This document shows positions 7,937-17,006 of a stretch of DNA of 64,000 bases, one piece after another. The DNA is from RHKX01 sp046330285 (GTDB taxonomy: Bacteria; Actinomycetota; Thermoleophilia; Solirubrobacterales; 70-9), in the NCBI GenBank assembly GCA_046330285.1, contig JAXLSX010000002.1, positions 399,288 through 463,287 of the forward strand, written 5' to 3'. Each line of letters opens with the position of its first letter. Within the stretch, counting starts at the first letter, position 1. The notes beneath the pieces were generated by a model that saw only the letters and a list, made by a program, of their open reading frames with translations, was not told where the DNA came from and did not search any database. A program made the position numbers and the translations under genes.

Positions 7937-8830
7937 GTGTCCGAGCCCGCCGGATCCGTCTACTGCCTGCTCGTCAACCCCTCGGCGGGCTCGGGCCGGG
8001 CGATGAAGCGCCTGCCGGAGATCCGCGCCGAGCTCGACCGCCGCGGCATGCATCACCAGGTCGTGATGACCACCGGGATCGACCACGGCTGTCGCGAGGC
8101 CGAGTTGGCCGCCCGCCGTGGCGAGATCCCGGTCGTCGTCAGCGGCGACGGGCTGATCGGCAAGGTCGGTGGGGTCCTGGCCGGGTCCGGGACGCCGCTC
8201 GGAATCGTGCCGGGGGGCCGCGGCAACGATCTCGCCCGCGTCGTCGGCATCCCGACCGATCCGGTCGAGGCCGTGGGCGTCCTCGCGGCCGGCGACCGGC
8301 GCCGGATCGACGTCGGCGAGGCGAACGGGGAGCGGTTCCTCTGCATCGCGAGCTGCGGATTCGACAGCGACGCCAACCGGATCGCGAACGAGACGAAGGT
8401 CGTCAGCGGCGCGCTGGTCTACGCCTACGCCGCGTTGAAGGCGCTCTGGCAGTGGAAACCGGCGCGCTTCACCGTCACCGTCGATGGTGCCGAGACCGTC
8501 GTCACCGGCTACTCGGCCGTCGTCGCCAACTCCCAGGCCTACGGCGGTGGGATGTTCGTGGCGCCGCAGGCCGTACTCGACGACGGACTGCTCGACGTCG
8601 TCATCACCGGCGACGTGCCCAAGCGGCGCTTCCTGAGCGGGTTGCCGCAGGTCTTCAAGGGCACCCACATCGAACGCGAGGACGTAACCACGCTGCGCGG
8701 CCGGGTGGTTGAGGTGGCGGCCGACCGGCCGTTCGCCGTCTACGCCGACGGCGACGAGCTGACCGACCTGCCGATGCGGGTGAGCCTGCTCGAGGGAGCG
8801 CTGGAACTGATCGCCCCGCCCGCCTCGTGA
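7937..8830 (+). CDS. Diacylglycerol/lipid kinase family protein (YegS/DgkB-like)
   Basis: A 297-residue lipid kinase-like protein. The opening (CLLVNPSAGSGRA) and IVPGGRGNDLAR are typical of the DAGK catalytic family, and ANSQAYGGGMFVAPQAVLDDG matches the C-terminal barrel. The family's GGDGT nucleotide-binding motif reads SGDGL here, so kinase activity or specificity may differ. It starts with GTG three bases after the methyltransferase stop and overlaps murT (GTGA). A likely role is phosphorylation of a membrane lipid, but the substrate is open. Confidence 0.85.
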   Translation: MSEPAGSVYCLLVNPSAGSGRAMKRLPEIRAELDRRGMHHQVVMTTGIDHGCREAELAARRGEIPVVVSGDGLIGKVGGVLAGSGTPLGIVPGGRGNDLARVVGIPTDPVEAVGVLAAGDRRRIDVGEANGERFLCIASCGFDSDANRIANETKVVSGALVYAYAALKALWQWKPARFTVTVDGAETVVTGYSAVVANSQAYGGGMFVAPQAVLDDGLLDVVITGDVPKRRFLSGLPQVFKGTHIEREDVTTLRGRVVEVAADRPFAVYADGDELTDLPMRVSLLEGALELIAPPAS

Positions 8831-10224
8831 GCACCTCGCGCGGCAGCGGCCTGTTCGCCGCCAAGGTGGCGACGGCCCGGGCCATCGGTTCCCTCAGCCG
8901 GAGGAGCGGCCGCGGCGGCGGCACCACGCTTCCCGGACGCGTCCTGCTCCGCACCGCCCCCGACGCAATCAGCCGTCTCGGGGCGCGGCTGACCGGCCCG
9001 CGGACGATCCTCAGCGCGACGAACGGGAAGACGACGACGGCCGGGATGCTCGCGTCCGCCCTGCATGCCGCGGGCCGCGACCCAGTCCACAACCGGGCCG
9101 GCTCGAACATGGCCTGGGGTGTCGCGACGGCGCTGATCGAGGGCCGCGGCGACGAGGGCCTCTTCGAGGTCGACGAGGCCTGGCTGCCGCGGGTGGTCGA
9201 TGAGCTCGACCCGACGCTGCTCGTGCTCGGCAATCTCTTCCGCGACCAGCTCGACCGCTACGGCGAGCTCGAGCGACTCGCCGACGAATGGGCCGAGGTG
9301 ATCGCCGACCGCGAAGGCCGGACCGGCCTCGTCCTCAACGCCGACGATCCCCTGATCGCCGACCTCGGCCGCGATCGTGAGCTCCGCCGCCGCGACGGAG
9401 TCACCTTCTTCGGGATCGAGGACCCCAGCCAGGCGGTTCCCGAGCTCCAGCACGCCTTCGACGCCAAGCACTGCCGACGCTGCGGCTCTCCCTACTCCTA
9501 CGAGCGCGCATTCGTCGGGCATCTCGGTCACTACACCTGCCCGAACTGCGGCGCCGACCGCCCGGCGCCCGACGTCTACGCGACCGGTATCGAGCTGCAC
9601 GGGATCAGCGGCTCCAGCTTCCGCGTCCGCACCCCCGAGGGAGACCTCGACGTCGAGCTGCCGCTTCCCGGCCTCTACAACGTCTACAACGCACTCGCGG
9701 CGGTTGCGGCGGCGGGACGGCTCGGGGTACCGGGGGACCGGATCCGCGAGGGACTCCACTCGGTCCGGGCTGCGTTCGGCCGCGTCGAGACGATTCCCGT
9801 CGGCGATCGCTCCCTTTCGATCCTCCTGATCAAGAACCCGGCCGGCGCCAACGAGGTGCTGAGGACGCTCGGGCTCGAAGCGGAGCGGAGCGGCGAGGGT
9901 CTCGACCTCTGGGCGGCCCTGAACGACCGGATCGCGGACGGGCGCGACGTCTCCTGGATCTGGGATGCCGACTTCGAGATCCTCGCCGAGTCCGTTCGCC
10001 GCGTCCACTGCACCGGCACGCGCGCCTCCGATATGGCGCTCCGGCTCAAGTACGCGGGCTGGCCGACCGACCGGATCGTCGTCACCGAGGGCATCGGCAC
10101 CTCGCTCGACCGGGCGCTGGACGACTCGGCCGGCAGGCTCTTCGCGCTGCCGACCTACACGGCGCTGATCGAGCTCAGGACCCTCCTCTCCCGGCGCGGC
10201 CTCGTCTCGGAGTTCTGGCGATGA
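8827..10224 (+). CDS. murT: Lipid II isoglutaminyl synthase, MurT subunit
   Basis: A 465-residue Mur-ligase-family enzyme. With GatD it amidates the alpha-carboxylate of D-Glu in lipid II, giving D-iGln. The ATP loop ATNGKTTT is at 64-71. The Mur-ligase central domain holds an inserted four-cysteine ribbon (CRRC and CPNC, about 215-241), the feature that marks MurT, and the C-terminal domain matches DUF1727. GTG start overlapping the kinase stop. Its partner gatD is two genes downstream, with a methyltransferase in between. Confidence 0.93.
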   Translation: MSTSRGSGLFAAKVATARAIGSLSRRSGRGGGTTLPGRVLLRTAPDAISRLGARLTGPRTILSATNGKTTTAGMLASALHAAGRDPVHNRAGSNMAWGVATALIEGRGDEGLFEVDEAWLPRVVDELDPTLLVLGNLFRDQLDRYGELERLADEWAEVIADREGRTGLVLNADDPLIADLGRDRELRRRDGVTFFGIEDPSQAVPELQHAFDAKHCRRCGSPYSYERAFVGHLGHYTCPNCGADRPAPDVYATGIELHGISGSSFRVRTPEGDLDVELPLPGLYNVYNALAAVAAAGRLGVPGDRIREGLHSVRAAFGRVETIPVGDRSLSILLIKNPAGANEVLRTLGLEAERSGEGLDLWAALNDRIADGRDVSWIWDADFEILAESVRRVHCTGTRASDMALRLKYAGWPTDRIVVTEGIGTSLDRALDDSAGRLFALPTYTALIELRTLLSRRGLVSEFWR

Positions 10225-10988
10225 GCGCTCCGGTGCGCAGCCCTTCAGCGGTCCCGGTCGGCGGCGACCCGGTCGCCTGGCACGACGCCGAGAACGGTGC
10301 CTTCGCGGCGGATCTCGAGCTCTGGCTTCGCCTCGCCGCCGAGCGGCCCGGCGGCTTCGTCGACCTCGGCGCCGGAACCGGGCGGGTCGCGGTCCCACTG
10401 GCGGCAGCCGGCCACGACGTCATCGCCGTCGACACCGATCCGGTCCTGCTCGAGGCTCTGGCTGCTCGCGCCCGTGCCCGCGGCAAGGAGGTCGAGACGG
10501 TCTGCGCCGACGTCCGCTCCCTGTCCCTTGGGCGGGGCTTTCCGCTGATCGCCGCGCCGATGCAACTCCTGCACATCGTCGGTGGCCCCGAGGGCCGGAT
10601 CGCCGCGATGCGGGCGATCGCCGCCCACCTGGCGCCAGGCGGCAGGTTCTCCGCCGTCGTGCTCGAGGAGCCCCTACCGCTCGGCAGCGGCACCCCGGAG
10701 CCGGTCCCCGACGTCCGCGAGGTCGACGACTGGGTCCATTCGAGCCTGCCGATCGAGGTCCGGATCGCACCCGACGGCGTCGAGATGGTCAGGCTGCGCC
10801 AGCTCGTAGCCCCGGACGGCACCCTGACCGAGGACCGGCACACGATCGCCCTCGACCGCTTCACGCTCGCCGAGCTCGACGCCGAAGCGGACGCCGCCGG
10901 CCTCTGGGTCGTCGGGGCCGAGCGCCTGCCGAGCACGGAGGAGTACGAGGACTCGGTGGTCGTCCACATGGAGGCCCGCGATGGCTGA
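10221..10988 (+). CDS. Class I SAM-dependent methyltransferase between murT and gatD
   Basis: A 255-residue methyltransferase: motif I FVDLGAGTGRVA, VIAVDTDPVLLEAL for the ribose-binding acid, and a PMQLLHIVG segment after strand 4. Its ATG overlaps the murT stop (ATGA) and its end overlaps gatD, so it is made together with the amidation complex. I see no substrate clue beyond location. A link to cell-wall precursor modification is an inference from the operon. Confidence 0.85.
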   Translation: MSAPVRSPSAVPVGGDPVAWHDAENGAFAADLELWLRLAAERPGGFVDLGAGTGRVAVPLAAAGHDVIAVDTDPVLLEALAARARARGKEVETVCADVRSLSLGRGFPLIAAPMQLLHIVGGPEGRIAAMRAIAAHLAPGGRFSAVVLEEPLPLGSGTPEPVPDVREVDDWVHSSLPIEVRIAPDGVEMVRLRQLVAPDGTLTEDRHTIALDRFTLAELDAEADAAGLWVVGAERLPSTEEYEDSVVVHMEARDG

Positions 10989-11721
10989 GATGCGGCTGCT
11001 CGCCCTCTACCCGGACCAGATGAACATCTACGCCGACCGCGGCAACGTGCTCTTCCTGCAACATCGCTGCGAGTGGCGCGGCATCGGGTTCTCATACGCC
11101 GCTGCTGGGATCGGCGAGCAATTCGATCCCGCGGCCCACGATCTGATCTACATCGGAGGCGGCCAGGATCGCGACCAGCGGATGGTCGCCGCGGACCTCG
11201 TCGCGACGAAGCGCGAGGCGATCGAGACCGCGATCGCCGATGGAGTCGCGGGCCTCGCAGTCTGCGGCGGCTACCAGCTCCTCGGCTCCTTCTACGAGCT
11301 CGGCGAGGAACGGATCGAGGGGCTCGGGATCGCGGCTCTCCACACGGTTCGCGAGCCCGGACCGCGGTTGATCGGAAACGTCTCGATCGAGGTCGATCTC
11401 GGATCCGGTCCACGGGTGCTGGCCGGTTTCGAGAACCACGGCGGCCGGACCTACATCGACGCCGGCGGCGAGCCTCTGGGGCGGGTCCTGCACGGGCACG
11501 GCAACAACGGCGGCGACGGGCTCGAGGGAATCGTCCGCGGCAACCTGATCGGTACATACCTCCACGGCCCGCTGCTGCCGAAGAACGCCTGGCTCGCGGA
11601 CGAGCTGATCGCCCGTGCCGTGGAACATCGAGAGGGCACGCGACCCGAACTGGAGCCACTTGACGACCGGCTCGAGGACGCCGCACACGCCGACGCCGAA
11701 CGGGCGGCCGAGCGCGGCTAG
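10981..11721 (+). CDS. gatD: Lipid II isoglutaminyl synthase, glutamine amidotransferase subunit GatD
   Basis: A 246-residue class I (CobB/CobQ-like) glutaminase that supplies ammonia to MurT. The nucleophile is Cys95 in AVCGGYQ and the catalytic His lies in TYLHGP (about 195). LYPDQMNIYADRGN at the start and IYIGGGQDRDQ are typical of GatD. It overlaps the preceding methyltransferase by eight bases. Its TAG stop shares CTAG with the convergent dut gene. Confidence 0.93.
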   Translation: MAEMRLLALYPDQMNIYADRGNVLFLQHRCEWRGIGFSYAAAGIGEQFDPAAHDLIYIGGGQDRDQRMVAADLVATKREAIETAIADGVAGLAVCGGYQLLGSFYELGEERIEGLGIAALHTVREPGPRLIGNVSIEVDLGSGPRVLAGFENHGGRTYIDAGGEPLGRVLHGHGNNGGDGLEGIVRGNLIGTYLHGPLLPKNAWLADELIARAVEHREGTRPELEPLDDRLEDAAHADAERAAERG

Positions 11722-12152
11722 CCGACGCCGCTGGAGCCGAAGCCTCCCTCGCCGCGCTCGCTCGCCGAGAGCTCGACGGCCTCGATCGGCTCGAGGGCCG
11801 CGAACGGCGTGATCAGGAGCTGCGCGATCCGAGCCCCGGGCTCGATCTCGAACTCGGCCTCGCGATCGGTGTTGAGGAGCAGGACCCGGAGCTCGCCCCG
11901 GTAGCCGGAATCGATCAGCCCGGGCGCGTTGACCATCGAAATCCCATGTCGCAGGGCGAGGCCGGAGCGCGGCAGCACCAGGCCGGCGTGCCCATCGGGG
12001 ATCTCGACCGCGATGCCGGTCCCGATCGAGGCCCGCTCCCCCGGTCCGAGGAGTGCCGGCTCGGCGGCGCGGAGATCCAGGCCGGCGTCACCGTCGTTGG
12101 CCCGGGTCGGCAGCATCGCCCCCGGCTCGAGCAGGCGAACCTTGAGATCCAC
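11718..12152 (-). CDS. dut: Deoxyuridine 5'-triphosphate nucleotidohydrolase
   Basis: A 144-residue trimeric dUTPase that hydrolyses dUTP to dUMP, keeping uracil out of DNA and feeding dTMP synthesis. The five motifs are recognisable: DAGLDL, PRSGLAL, GLIDSGYRG with the catalytic Asp, the ARIAQL block, and the C-terminal RGEGGFGSSG that closes over the nucleotide. GTG start four bases after the hflX stop, so it is co-transcribed with hflX. Confidence 0.95.
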   Translation of the reverse strand: MDLKVRLLEPGAMLPTRANDGDAGLDLRAAEPALLGPGERASIGTGIAVEIPDGHAGLVLPRSGLALRHGISMVNAPGLIDSGYRGELRVLLLNTDREAEFEIEPGARIAQLLITPFAALEPIEAVELSASERGEGGFGSSGVG

Positions 12153-12155
12153 CGG

Positions 12156-13496
12156 CTAGGCCGCCGACCTGCCGCCGACCGAGTAGGCGCTGAAGCGATG
12201 CGCCAGCTTGCGTGGCACGCGAGCGCGGACGAGCACGCCGTCCTCACGGTCCTGGCGCTCGACCTGGCCGGCGACCTCGTGGAGCTCGTTGAGGAGGGCT
12301 CCCTCCTCGTACGGGATCAGCAGCTCGACGGGTTCGAGGGTGCGGGCGAATGCGGCCTCGATCGCGTCGAGAAGCTCATCGACGCCCTCGCCGGTCGCCG
12401 CCGAGACGCCGGTCACGTCGCGCTGGCCGACGAGGAGGTCGCGACGCTGCTCATCGTCGAGCAGGTCGATCTTGTTGTAGGCGAGGATCCTGGGTGTCTC
12501 CCCCGCTCCGATCTCCTCCAGCACCGAGTCGACTGCGCGCATGGCCGCCGCCCGCGACGCCGGCGGCTCGGATCCGTCGACCACGTGGACGATCAGGTCC
12601 GCGAGCGTCGTCTCCTCGAGCGTCGCCTTGAACGCGTCGACGAGCTGATGGGGAAGCTTGCGGATGAACCCGACCGTGTCGGTGAGCAGGTAGCGGCGGC
12701 CATCGTGCTCGAACGAGCGGGTGGTCGGGTCGAGCGTGTGGAACAGACGATCGCCGACGCCGACCCCGGCGCCGGTGATCGCGTTCAGCAACGTCGACTT
12801 GCCGGCGTTCGTGTAACCGGCGAGCGCGACCGTCGGGATCGCCGAACGCTCGCGCTCGGCGCGCATCGTCTCGCGGCTGCGCTCGACGTGGCGGAGCTCA
12901 CGACGGAGCGCCGAGATCCGGTCGCGCGCCAGACGGCGATCGGTTTCGATCTGGGACTCACCCGGACCCCTGGTGCCGATGCCGCCGTCCATGCGCCCGG
13001 CGCCGAGGCGCTCGAGGTGGGTCCAGAGGCCTCGCATCCGGGCGAGGTTGTACTCGAGCTGCGCGAGCTCGACCTGGAGCTTGCCGGCGGAGCTGTGGGC
13101 GTGGTCGGCGAAGATGTCGAGGATCACCGCGGTGCGGTCGATGACGGGGACCTCCAGCGCCCCCTCGAGGTTCCGCTCCTGCCGTGGCGCAAGCTCGTCG
13201 TCACAGGCGACCAGGTTGGCGCCAACCCGCTTGATCTCTGCCTTGAGCTCCTCGAGCTTGCCGCGGCCGAAGTAGCGGTCGGGATCGGGCTCGGCGCGCT
13301 GCTGGACCATCCGGCTCTCGGTCGCCACCCCGGCCGTCCTCAGCAGTTCGCTGAGCTCGTCGAGCTCGGCGTCCTCTCCGGGCGTGCCCCGAACGACTCC
13401 GATCGCGACCGCGCGCTGTCGCGCCCGCGGGTTGCGGACGCCGCCGCCGGCTCCGCGGCGCTCCCTGGTCGTCTTCGTGTCGCCCCCTGAGCTCAC
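12156..13496 (-). CDS. hflX: GTPase HflX
   Basis: A 446-residue ribosome-associated GTPase that splits stalled 70S ribosomes. The N-terminal domain carries YFGRGKLEEL and the Gly-rich GGIGTRGPGE loop (171-180), followed by a coiled segment; the G domain has G1 GYTNAGKS (227-234), DTVGFI (G3) and NKID (G4). The start is GTG, six bases after a TACACT box, so the mRNA is probably leaderless. The gene lies in the recA-miaB-miaA-dapF-hflX neighbourhood often seen in actinobacteria, though separated here by several other genes. Confidence 0.95.
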   Translation of the reverse strand: MSSGGDTKTTRERRGAGGGVRNPRARQRAVAIGVVRGTPGEDAELDELSELLRTAGVATESRMVQQRAEPDPDRYFGRGKLEELKAEIKRVGANLVACDDELAPRQERNLEGALEVPVIDRTAVILDIFADHAHSSAGKLQVELAQLEYNLARMRGLWTHLERLGAGRMDGGIGTRGPGESQIETDRRLARDRISALRRELRHVERSRETMRAERERSAIPTVALAGYTNAGKSTLLNAITGAGVGVGDRLFHTLDPTTRSFEHDGRRYLLTDTVGFIRKLPHQLVDAFKATLEETTLADLIVHVVDGSEPPASRAAAMRAVDSVLEEIGAGETPRILAYNKIDLLDDEQRRDLLVGQRDVTGVSAATGEGVDELLDAIEAAFARTLEPVELLIPYEEGALLNELHEVAGQVERQDREDGVLVRARVPRKLAHRFSAYSVGGRSAA

Positions 13497-13502
13497 GGGG
13501 CA

Positions 13503-13508
13503 AGTGTA
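13503..13508 (-). promoter_or_regulatory. -10 box TACACT of hflX-dut
   Basis: TACACT, six bases, then GTG 13496; no ribosome binding site. Leaderless promoter. Confidence 0.65.
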
Positions 13509-13530
13509 GGAGTAGGGCGGTCGATCCGGA

Positions 13531-13536
13531 TAGGGT
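13531..13536 (+). promoter_or_regulatory. -10 box TAGGGT of the HAD phosphatase gene
   Basis: TAGGGT about 45 bases before ATG 13582, giving a short leader that contains the ribosome binding site GAGGAGAGG. Confidence 0.4.
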
Positions 13537-13581
13537 CTCCCGTTCCGTCACCCCACCCGTTTCGACCCGAGGAGAGGCCCG

Positions 13582-14379
13582 ATGAGAAGAAGAACGATCG
13601 AGTACGCCCTCCTCGCGTTGATCGCGGTCGGTCTGATCGGCACCGGATTCGCCCTCGCCGGCGGCTCCGGCGGCGGTGGCGAGACGAAGATCGCGACGAT
13701 CCGCCCGACCGGCGTGGGGCTGCCCCGCGTCGGTATGCACGGGACCGTCGGCGCCGGCGACGTCGTCGCTCCGCTCAAGCAGTACCACGACTCCGGCCAC
13801 TACGAGTCGGACCTCGAGAAGGTCGGTGACAAGGCGACGGCCTATCTCGACCGGCGGGTCGCGAAGATCCGCCGCAAGGCGCAGCAGAAGTGCAGGAGCC
13901 AGGGGGTTGCGAAGTGCCGCAAGCCGAAGCTGGCGCTGGTCCTCGACATCGATGAGACCTCGCTCTCGAACTACACCGCCCTCGTCGCCACGAACTTCAC
14001 CGGCGCCACAGCGGCGCTGACGTCGAGCCTGTTCGCGGCCACCTCGCCCGCGATCGACCCGACCCTCGAGCTCTTCGACGACGCCCGCCAGTCGAAGGTC
14101 GCCGTCTTCTTCATCACCGGCAGGCCCGATCTCGACGTCGTCCGCGAGCGGACCGAGTCGAACCTGACCTCGGCCGGCTATTCGGGCTGGAAGGAGCTCG
14201 TACTCAAGCCCGCTGACGCATCCGGGACGCTGGCCTACAAGTCCGCGGCGCGAGCCGCGATCGAGGACGACGGCTATCGGATCGTGCTCAACGTCGGCGA
14301 CCAGGACAGCGACCTCAAGGGCGGCCACGCCGACAAGGCCTACAAGCTCCCCAACCCCTTCTACTTCATCAGCGACTGA
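13582..14379 (+). CDS. HAD-family acid phosphatase (subfamily IIIB), exported
   Basis: A 265-residue protein with a single N-terminal hydrophobic segment (about 8-27, basic MRRR before it), so probably exported or membrane-anchored. HAD motif I LVLDIDETSLSN supplies the nucleophile Asp122 and Asp124; motif II is in FFITGRP and motif IV in VLNVGDQDSDL. The layout matches plant vegetative storage protein / class B-like acid phosphatases and lipoprotein e(P4)-type phosphatases, which strip phosphate from nucleotides or sugars. There is no lipobox. A strong ribosome binding site precedes the ATG. Confidence 0.88.
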   Translation: MRRRTIEYALLALIAVGLIGTGFALAGGSGGGGETKIATIRPTGVGLPRVGMHGTVGAGDVVAPLKQYHDSGHYESDLEKVGDKATAYLDRRVAKIRRKAQQKCRSQGVAKCRKPKLALVLDIDETSLSNYTALVATNFTGATAALTSSLFAATSPAIDPTLELFDDARQSKVAVFFITGRPDLDVVRERTESNLTSAGYSGWKELVLKPADASGTLAYKSAARAAIEDDGYRIVLNVGDQDSDLKGGHADKAYKLPNPFYFISD

Positions 14380-14394
14380 TCGTCGCCGCGGCGC

Positions 14395-15735
14395 TCAGAC
14401 CGAGTCGACCGCGAACAGCTTCCACTCTCCCGGCACGCCCTTGAGGGAGTGGGAGCCGCGGTCCGCGAACTCGATCCCCGAACCGACGACGAGATCCTTG
14501 ACCGTCGAGGAGGCCAGCACCTCCCCGGGCCCGCCGAGGGCGCCGATCCGGGCGCCGATGTGGACCGCCATGCCGCCGACGTCGGCGCCGATCATCTCGA
14601 TCTCGCCGGTGTGGAGACCGGCCCGGAGCTGGATCCCGAGGCCCTCGACGCGCTCGCCGAGCTCGGCGGCGCAGCGAACTGCGCGCGCAGGACCGTCGAA
14701 GGTCGCGAGGAACCCGTCGCCGGTGCTCTTCACCGCGACGCCGCCGTAGGCGCCGACGAGCTCGCGGGTCAGCCGGTCGTGGTTCTCCAGGAGATTCCGC
14801 CAGTCGCTGTCGCCCCGTTCCGCGGCGATCTCCGTCGACCGGCAGATGTCGGTGAACAGGACCGTGGCCAGCGCCCGCTCCTGCCGCCGGTTGACCACCG
14901 TGCCGGTGACGAACCGCTCGATCGCCTCCAGGTACTCCTCGAACCCGTCACCGAACGAGATCGCGTCTCGTCCCGGCAGTTCGAGGAGGTCGGCATCGGG
15001 GATGTGCTCGGCGAAGTAGCGCGCATGGCGTGAATCCATGGCGAGGGCCTCGGGGCGGTCGAGGATCAGGGTCGGAGCCTGAACCCGGGGGAGGATCTCG
15101 CGGACGTCCATCTGAGCGATCAGCCGCATCCGCTTCTCCATCGTCCCCGGCGACGAGGAGAGCCGCTCCCACCTCCCCCACCAGTCCTTGAACGACGGGT
15201 CGTTCGCGGCCATGATCGGCGACGCGTTGAGGCCGTTCTCGCCGGTGCCCCAGCGAGCGAGCATCGGCGTCACGAAGTCGCGGTTGCGGGTCTCCTCGTC
15301 GGGCCAGCCCCAGTCGTAGCCGGGCGCAGCCGTCGTCCTCGCCATCGGATGCATGAGGATCAGGTGGCTGACGCGCTCGGGATGGGTCGCCGCGTAGACG
15401 ACGGCCATCATCGCCGCCTCCGCCTGCGCCTCGAGGACGACGCGGTTGCTGCTGCAGGCGTCGAGGACGGCATTCACGTCCGCCATCTGCTCCTCCAGCG
15501 TCGCGGGGACCTCGACCGGGTCGGAGAGCCCGGCGCCGCGGCGATCGAAGGAGATCAGCCGCGAGTGGTCCGTGTAGCCGCGCATCAGCCGCTTCGCCGG
15601 CGGCACGCTGAGCATCTCGATCGTGCCGAGGCTCGGCAGGACGATCATGTAGTCCTGCTGACCGCTGCCCATCGTCCTGTAGGCGATGTACCGGCCGTCC
15701 TCGCTGCGGACGTATTTGACCGGCGACGACTGCAT
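14395..15735 (-). CDS. Class III adenylate/guanylate cyclase fused to a degenerate alpha/beta hydrolase
   Basis: A 446-residue two-domain protein. Residues 1-275 follow the alpha/beta-hydrolase fold, but the nucleophile elbow reads EAQAEA (102-107) in place of GxSxG and the usual C-terminal His position reads GRDAIS, so both serine and histidine appear lost. Residues 285-446 are a class III cyclase: metal Asp296 and Asp340, Lys336 for base choice, Asp385, and Arg396 present; the transition-state Asn position is His392. Mycobacterial Rv1900c has the same domain order. The likely product is cAMP, with the hydrolase fold as a ligand sensor (inference). It starts two bases after dapL. Confidence 0.88.
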   Translation of the reverse strand: MQSSPVKYVRSEDGRYIAYRTMGSGQQDYMIVLPSLGTIEMLSVPPAKRLMRGYTDHSRLISFDRRGAGLSDPVEVPATLEEQMADVNAVLDACSSNRVVLEAQAEAAMMAVVYAATHPERVSHLILMHPMARTTAAPGYDWGWPDEETRNRDFVTPMLARWGTGENGLNASPIMAANDPSFKDWWGRWERLSSSPGTMEKRMRLIAQMDVREILPRVQAPTLILDRPEALAMDSRHARYFAEHIPDADLLELPGRDAISFGDGFEEYLEAIERFVTGTVVNRRQERALATVLFTDICRSTEIAAERGDSDWRNLLENHDRLTRELVGAYGGVAVKSTGDGFLATFDGPARAVRCAAELGERVEGLGIQLRAGLHTGEIEMIGADVGGMAVHIGARIGALGGPGEVLASSTVKDLVVGSGIEFADRGSHSLKGVPGEWKLFAVDSV

Positions 15736-15737
15736 GG

Positions 15738-16907
15738 TCAGCTCAGGTGCTCGCGCATCCGCTCGACCGCTTCGGTCAGCCGCTCGTCCGGCGTCGTCAG
15801 CGAGATCCGGAAGAAGCCCTCGCCGCTGGGGCCGTACATCGATCCGGGCGAGATCACGACGGCCGCCTGCTCGAGGACGTGCTCGCAGAAGGACGTCGAC
15901 GTGTGGCCCTCGGGGACCGGGGCCCAGACGTAGATCGTGCCCTTCGGCGAGGAGACCTCGACGCCGATCTCCCCGAGTGCGTCGACGACGAGGTCGCGGC
16001 GCCGAGTGTAGATCGCGTTCATCTCGGCGAGCGGCTCGGACGGGCCATCGAGAGCGGCGGCGCCGGCGAGCTGGACGGCCTCGAACAGGCCCGAGTCGAC
16101 GTTGGTCTTCAGCCGCCAGTAGGTCTGGATCGCGTCGGCGTTGCCGACGATCGCGGCACAGCGCCAGCCGGTCATGTTGTAGCCCTTCGACAGGCTGAAG
16201 ACCTCGACGCCGACCTCCTTCGCCCCCGGCGTCTGCAGGAAGCTCGGAGCGACGTAGCCGTCGTAGGTGGTCTCCGAGTAGGCGTTGTCGTGGACGACGA
16301 GGATCTCGTGTTCGCGCGCGAGCTCGACGACCCGCTCGAAGAGACCCTCGGGGGCGATCGCGCCGGTGGGGTTGTTCGGGTAGTTGAGGAACAGCAGCCG
16401 GGCGCGGCGGAGCGCGTCGGGGTCGATGGCCTCGAGGTCGGGGGCGAACCCGAGCTCGGGCACGAGCGGCAGCACCTCGACGTCGGCCCCGGCGAGGACC
16501 GGGCCGCCCGTGTAGACCGGATACCCGGGATCGGAGGCGAGCGCGACGTCACCCGGATCGAGGAAGGCGAAGCAGAGGTTGTAGATGCACTCCTTTGCGC
16601 CGATCGCGGGGATCACCTCGCTCTCGGGGTCGATCTCGACTCCGAACCGGCGCCCGTAGAAGGCGGCGAACGCCTCGCGGAACTCCGCGCGGCCGCGATT
16701 CGACGGGTACTTCTGGTTCCCGTTCTCCGCGACGGCGGCCTGCATCGCCGCGACGACGTGGTCGTAGGTCGGCATGTCGGGGTCGCCGATGCCGAGGGAG
16801 ATGACGTCGATGCCGGCGTCCCGCTTGTCGGCGACCTTGCGCTCGAGCTCCGCGAACATGTAGGGCGGAATCGCTTCGAGGCGCTTGGAGGGGTCGGTCA
16901 GGGCCAA
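15738..16907 (-). CDS. dapL: LL-diaminopimelate aminotransferase (DapL-type, class I/II aminotransferase)
   Basis: A 389-residue PLP enzyme of fold type I. The opening (SKRLEAIPPYMFAELERKV), SLGIGDPDMPT, the PNNPTGA block, the PLP-lysine block SLSKGYNMTGWR, and the C-terminal Arg in FFRISLT fit the DapL group. DapL converts tetrahydrodipicolinate directly to LL-diaminopimelate, replacing DapD, DapC and DapE; dapA, dapB and a dapF homologue also lie in this window. A general aspartate/alanine-type aminotransferase remains possible. The start is TTG, with AAAGGA upstream. The cyclase fusion follows in the same operon. Confidence 0.82.
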   Translation of the reverse strand: MALTDPSKRLEAIPPYMFAELERKVADKRDAGIDVISLGIGDPDMPTYDHVVAAMQAAVAENGNQKYPSNRGRAEFREAFAAFYGRRFGVEIDPESEVIPAIGAKECIYNLCFAFLDPGDVALASDPGYPVYTGGPVLAGADVEVLPLVPELGFAPDLEAIDPDALRRARLLFLNYPNNPTGAIAPEGLFERVVELAREHEILVVHDNAYSETTYDGYVAPSFLQTPGAKEVGVEVFSLSKGYNMTGWRCAAIVGNADAIQTYWRLKTNVDSGLFEAVQLAGAAALDGPSEPLAEMNAIYTRRRDLVVDALGEIGVEVSSPKGTIYVWAPVPEGHTSTSFCEHVLEQAAVVISPGSMYGPSGEGFFRISLTTPDERLTEAVERMREHLS

Positions 16908-17006
16908 GGTGGCGGCAGTCCTTTCGATCGGCGGTCCGTCGGGGTTCGGTGGGCCATCAGGCTATCTAGGCTTGCGTGCCCGCGACCCGAAACGGCAGGA
17001 GACCCG

